Of a stretch of DNA of 64,000 nucleotides, positions 62,435 through 64,000 are shown piece after piece. The notes below the pieces were generated by a model. The model ran no database searches and was not told the origin of the DNA. It worked only from the letters and a program-made list of their open reading frames with translations. The first letter of the stretch is position 1. Every line of letters begins with the position of its first letter. The position numbers and the translations under genes were made by a program. This DNA is from Hydractinia symbiolongicarpus (taxonomy: Eukaryota > Cnidaria > Hydrozoa > Anthoathecata > Hydractiniidae), in assembly GCF_029227915.1 (NCBI RefSeq), contig NC_079884.1, forward strand, positions 17,424,001 through 17,488,000, in the 5' to 3' direction.

Positions 62435-62510
62435 AATTTTCATTTGGGGAATTGGGGGTGCTGGGCTGCCCTGGGCAGCCACAAAGTGTAGAGATGTGCG
62501 TGTACCCCTG
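62435..62510 (+). repeat. G-rich interspersed motif, copy 1
   Basis: The stretch atttggggaattgggggtgc, followed by cagcca and agatgtgcgtgta, aligns with about 63,140-63,215 and with the reverse complement of 63,575-63,655. The three copies are diverged but keep the same order of motifs. Confidence 0.55.
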
Positions 62511-62727
62511 GAAGAGTATGGTGAATTAAGTACAGGTGCGAGGAGATGAACGACGGTGCACCACGCGAGCAGGACAGATGACTGGGGAAATAACAGCAGA
62601 GGGATGCGGCGCTGACAGTCAGAGGTGGTGCACCAAGAGGTTAATAACAGGTGTGAAATGCAAAAGAAGCTAGAGCTCATAAAGAGTAGGTTCTTGTGAG
62701 GTATGATAGAGGAAATGGAATCACAGG

Positions 62728-62854
62728 AGAGGAGCTCCGGATGTGATTGAGAGATTAGTTAAGCCAGAAAACACTACTAGGAGAAGAGCTCCGGATGTAG
62801 TGGAGAAGAGCGAACACTACTAGGAGAATAGCTCCGAATGTAGTGGAGAAGAGC
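62728..62854. repeat. 43-bp tandem repeat, two full copies and a partial
   Basis: The unit aacactactaggagaagagc, continuing with tccggatgtagtggagaagagcg, is present at 62,769-62,811 and 62,812-62,854. A partial diverged copy lies just upstream (ggagaggagctccggatgtg). Confidence 0.85.
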
Positions 62855-63139
62855 GAATTTATTGGGAACACGCACGTGAGCTTGAGACAATATCTTCTCT
62901 TCAGCTTAGCATCCTCACCCGATTCCGCCAAATTATCCTTAGTTTATATTCTTGCCACTAACAATTGATAGTGCTATTACTGCTATAACTCTAAATTAAA
63001 GTACAATCCTTATTCATTGATTTTGTATTATTGACAGCAATTGTAGTTATTATTTGTCAATTTAAAGTTGTGTATTATCAGATTTTGAAAGTTAGCTAAT
63101 AACATGATGGATTACAAAATTGTCTCCTTTAAAAAATCC

Positions 63140-63655
63140 AGTTTGGGGTAAATTGGGGATGTCGGGCTTCCTTCGTCAGCCATTTGGGATGAAGATGCGT
63201 TTGTTTCCCTAACAAATGAGGTGCGTTTCCACGAGATACGCCATAGCAGGTAGTAGGCAATTTCCAAGCGAGTTGCTGAGGTGTAGGCGATTTCCAAGTG
63301 AGTCGCGGAGATGTAGGCAATTTCCAAGCGAGTTGCTGAGGTGTAGGCGATTTCCAAGTGAGTCGCGGAGAGGTAGGCAATTTCCAAGCGAGTTGCTGAG
63401 GTGTAGGCGATTTCCAAGTGAGTCGCTCAGATGTAGGCAATTTCCAAGCGAGTTGCTGAGGTGTAGGCGATTTCCAAGTGAGTCGCTCAGATATAGGCAA
63501 TTTCCAAGCGAGTTGCTGAGTTAGCGTTTCCACGAGATACGCAGACGTTTCCACGAGATACGTCTTACTAAGGGTAAGGATGGAAACACACGCATCTGGT
63601 TTGGGCCCCCCTGATACCAAACCTGACATCCCCCCCCTTTCCCCAAACTCAAGTG
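63140..63655. repeat. Minisatellite (30-bp unit, 60-bp period) inside inverted G-rich flanks
   Basis: The core (63,253-63,520) is about nine 30-bp units alternating gtaggcaatttccaagcgag and gtaggcgatttccaagtgag types, so the true period is 60 bp. Outside it are copies of gtttccacgagatacg (left one; right two). Beyond them are inverted G-rich arms (about 63,140-63,215 and 63,575-63,655), which share atgtcRgg and gatgcgtKtgtttcc motifs. The 30-bp unit is a multiple of three, which keeps long frames open on both strands. Confidence 0.88.
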
Positions 63656-63751
63656 TAGTTATGACATGAAACAAGAGAAATATACTTTTAACATTATCTG
63701 TCATTGTTGTTGTTTGCTTTCGTGTTGTTGCTTCAGAACCATAGCAATTAA

Positions 63752-64000
63752 ATGGTGGTGGACCAACAGTTCACCACATGTTAATTGCGGTTCCTGAAGT
63801 AAGTACTTATACCTTGTTGAGAGGCTTGGCTTTGATTGCATTAGTATTCAAGTGTCAACAAAGATGGCTACTAGCATCATTGAAGGATATACTTTAGAAA
63901 CTCAATGTTATTTCAAATCTAGAATGGTAGACTAGTGAAAAGGGTGGTCACAAGGCATGAACACTAGGGGCCCTCAAGGTAACTAACCAATACTGTTGTA
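63752..64000 (+). repeat. Perfect 249-bp direct repeat, right copy, cut by the window end
   Basis: It is identical to 58,669-58,917. The base before it differs (a against g), so the left border of the repeat is at atggtggtgg. The other border is beyond the window. Confidence 0.95.

Noticed and set aside
62318-62680. 120-codon minus-strand open frame
   Set aside because: The part resembling the 63,112-63,417 frame is explained by the shared G-rich interspersed repeat, not by a protein family.
63129-63704. 191-codon minus and 102-codon plus frames across the minisatellite
   Set aside because: The 30-bp unit is a multiple of three, so frames stay open on both strands without selection; the flanks show no protein motif.

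Overview
This is a eukaryotic (metazoan) genomic window. It has spliceosomal introns, LINE and Ty3/gypsy-type retroelement relics, a tRNA-derived SINE and a very large satellite array. There is no bacterial-style gene packing, operon or CRISPR array. The AT-rich flank, the type of LINE and the gag type are what I would expect in a cnidarian or another marine invertebrate. That placement is an inference; no gene here fixes the species.

Region 1 (about 1-40,663) is one continuous head-to-tail satellite of about 182-bp monomers (some 220 copies). Two monomer families can be separated by eye. Family A fills 1-17,850 and an island at 21,010-22,757. Family B fills the rest. On top of the monomer there are higher-order repeats: about 1,092 bp (6 monomers) near the left end, blocks repeated at 3,093 and 2,546 bp spacing in family A, and three nearly identical tandem 1,818-bp (10-monomer) units at about 29,413-34,945. 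Orientation is broken twice: a perfect 124-bp inverted duplication (23,441-23,564) and an inverted block of about 1,012 bp (26,322-27,333). Monomers become more diverged over the last 3.5 kb before the array ends. The many short open frames inside the array are by-products of the repeat.

Region 2 (40,664-50,000) is a graveyard of mobile elements: a 20-bp minisatellite, a SINE, a 3.9-kb segment with 52-bp terminal inverted repeats and TAA on both sides that carries a broken P2X7-C-terminal-domain-like gene, and a dead 3.4-kb LINE on the minus strand.

Region 3 (50,400-56,000) holds the one gene that looks intact, a six-exon minus-strand RPAP2/Rtr1-like RNA polymerase II CTD phosphatase gene (204 codons, CDS 55,762 to 51,218). 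It was assembled from short exons with compatible phases and is bracketed by inverted copies of a short repeat.

Region 4 (56,000-58,364) is a 2.3-kb element with inverted termini enclosing gypsy-like gag and protease. The protease is fused in frame to the integrase C-terminus after loss of RT, RNase H and the integrase core. One end of it is duplicated in inverse orientation inside intron 1 of the RPAP2-like gene. Region 5 (58,365-64,000) has no convincing gene. It holds a perfect 249-bp direct repeat whose right copy runs off the window, and several minisatellites.
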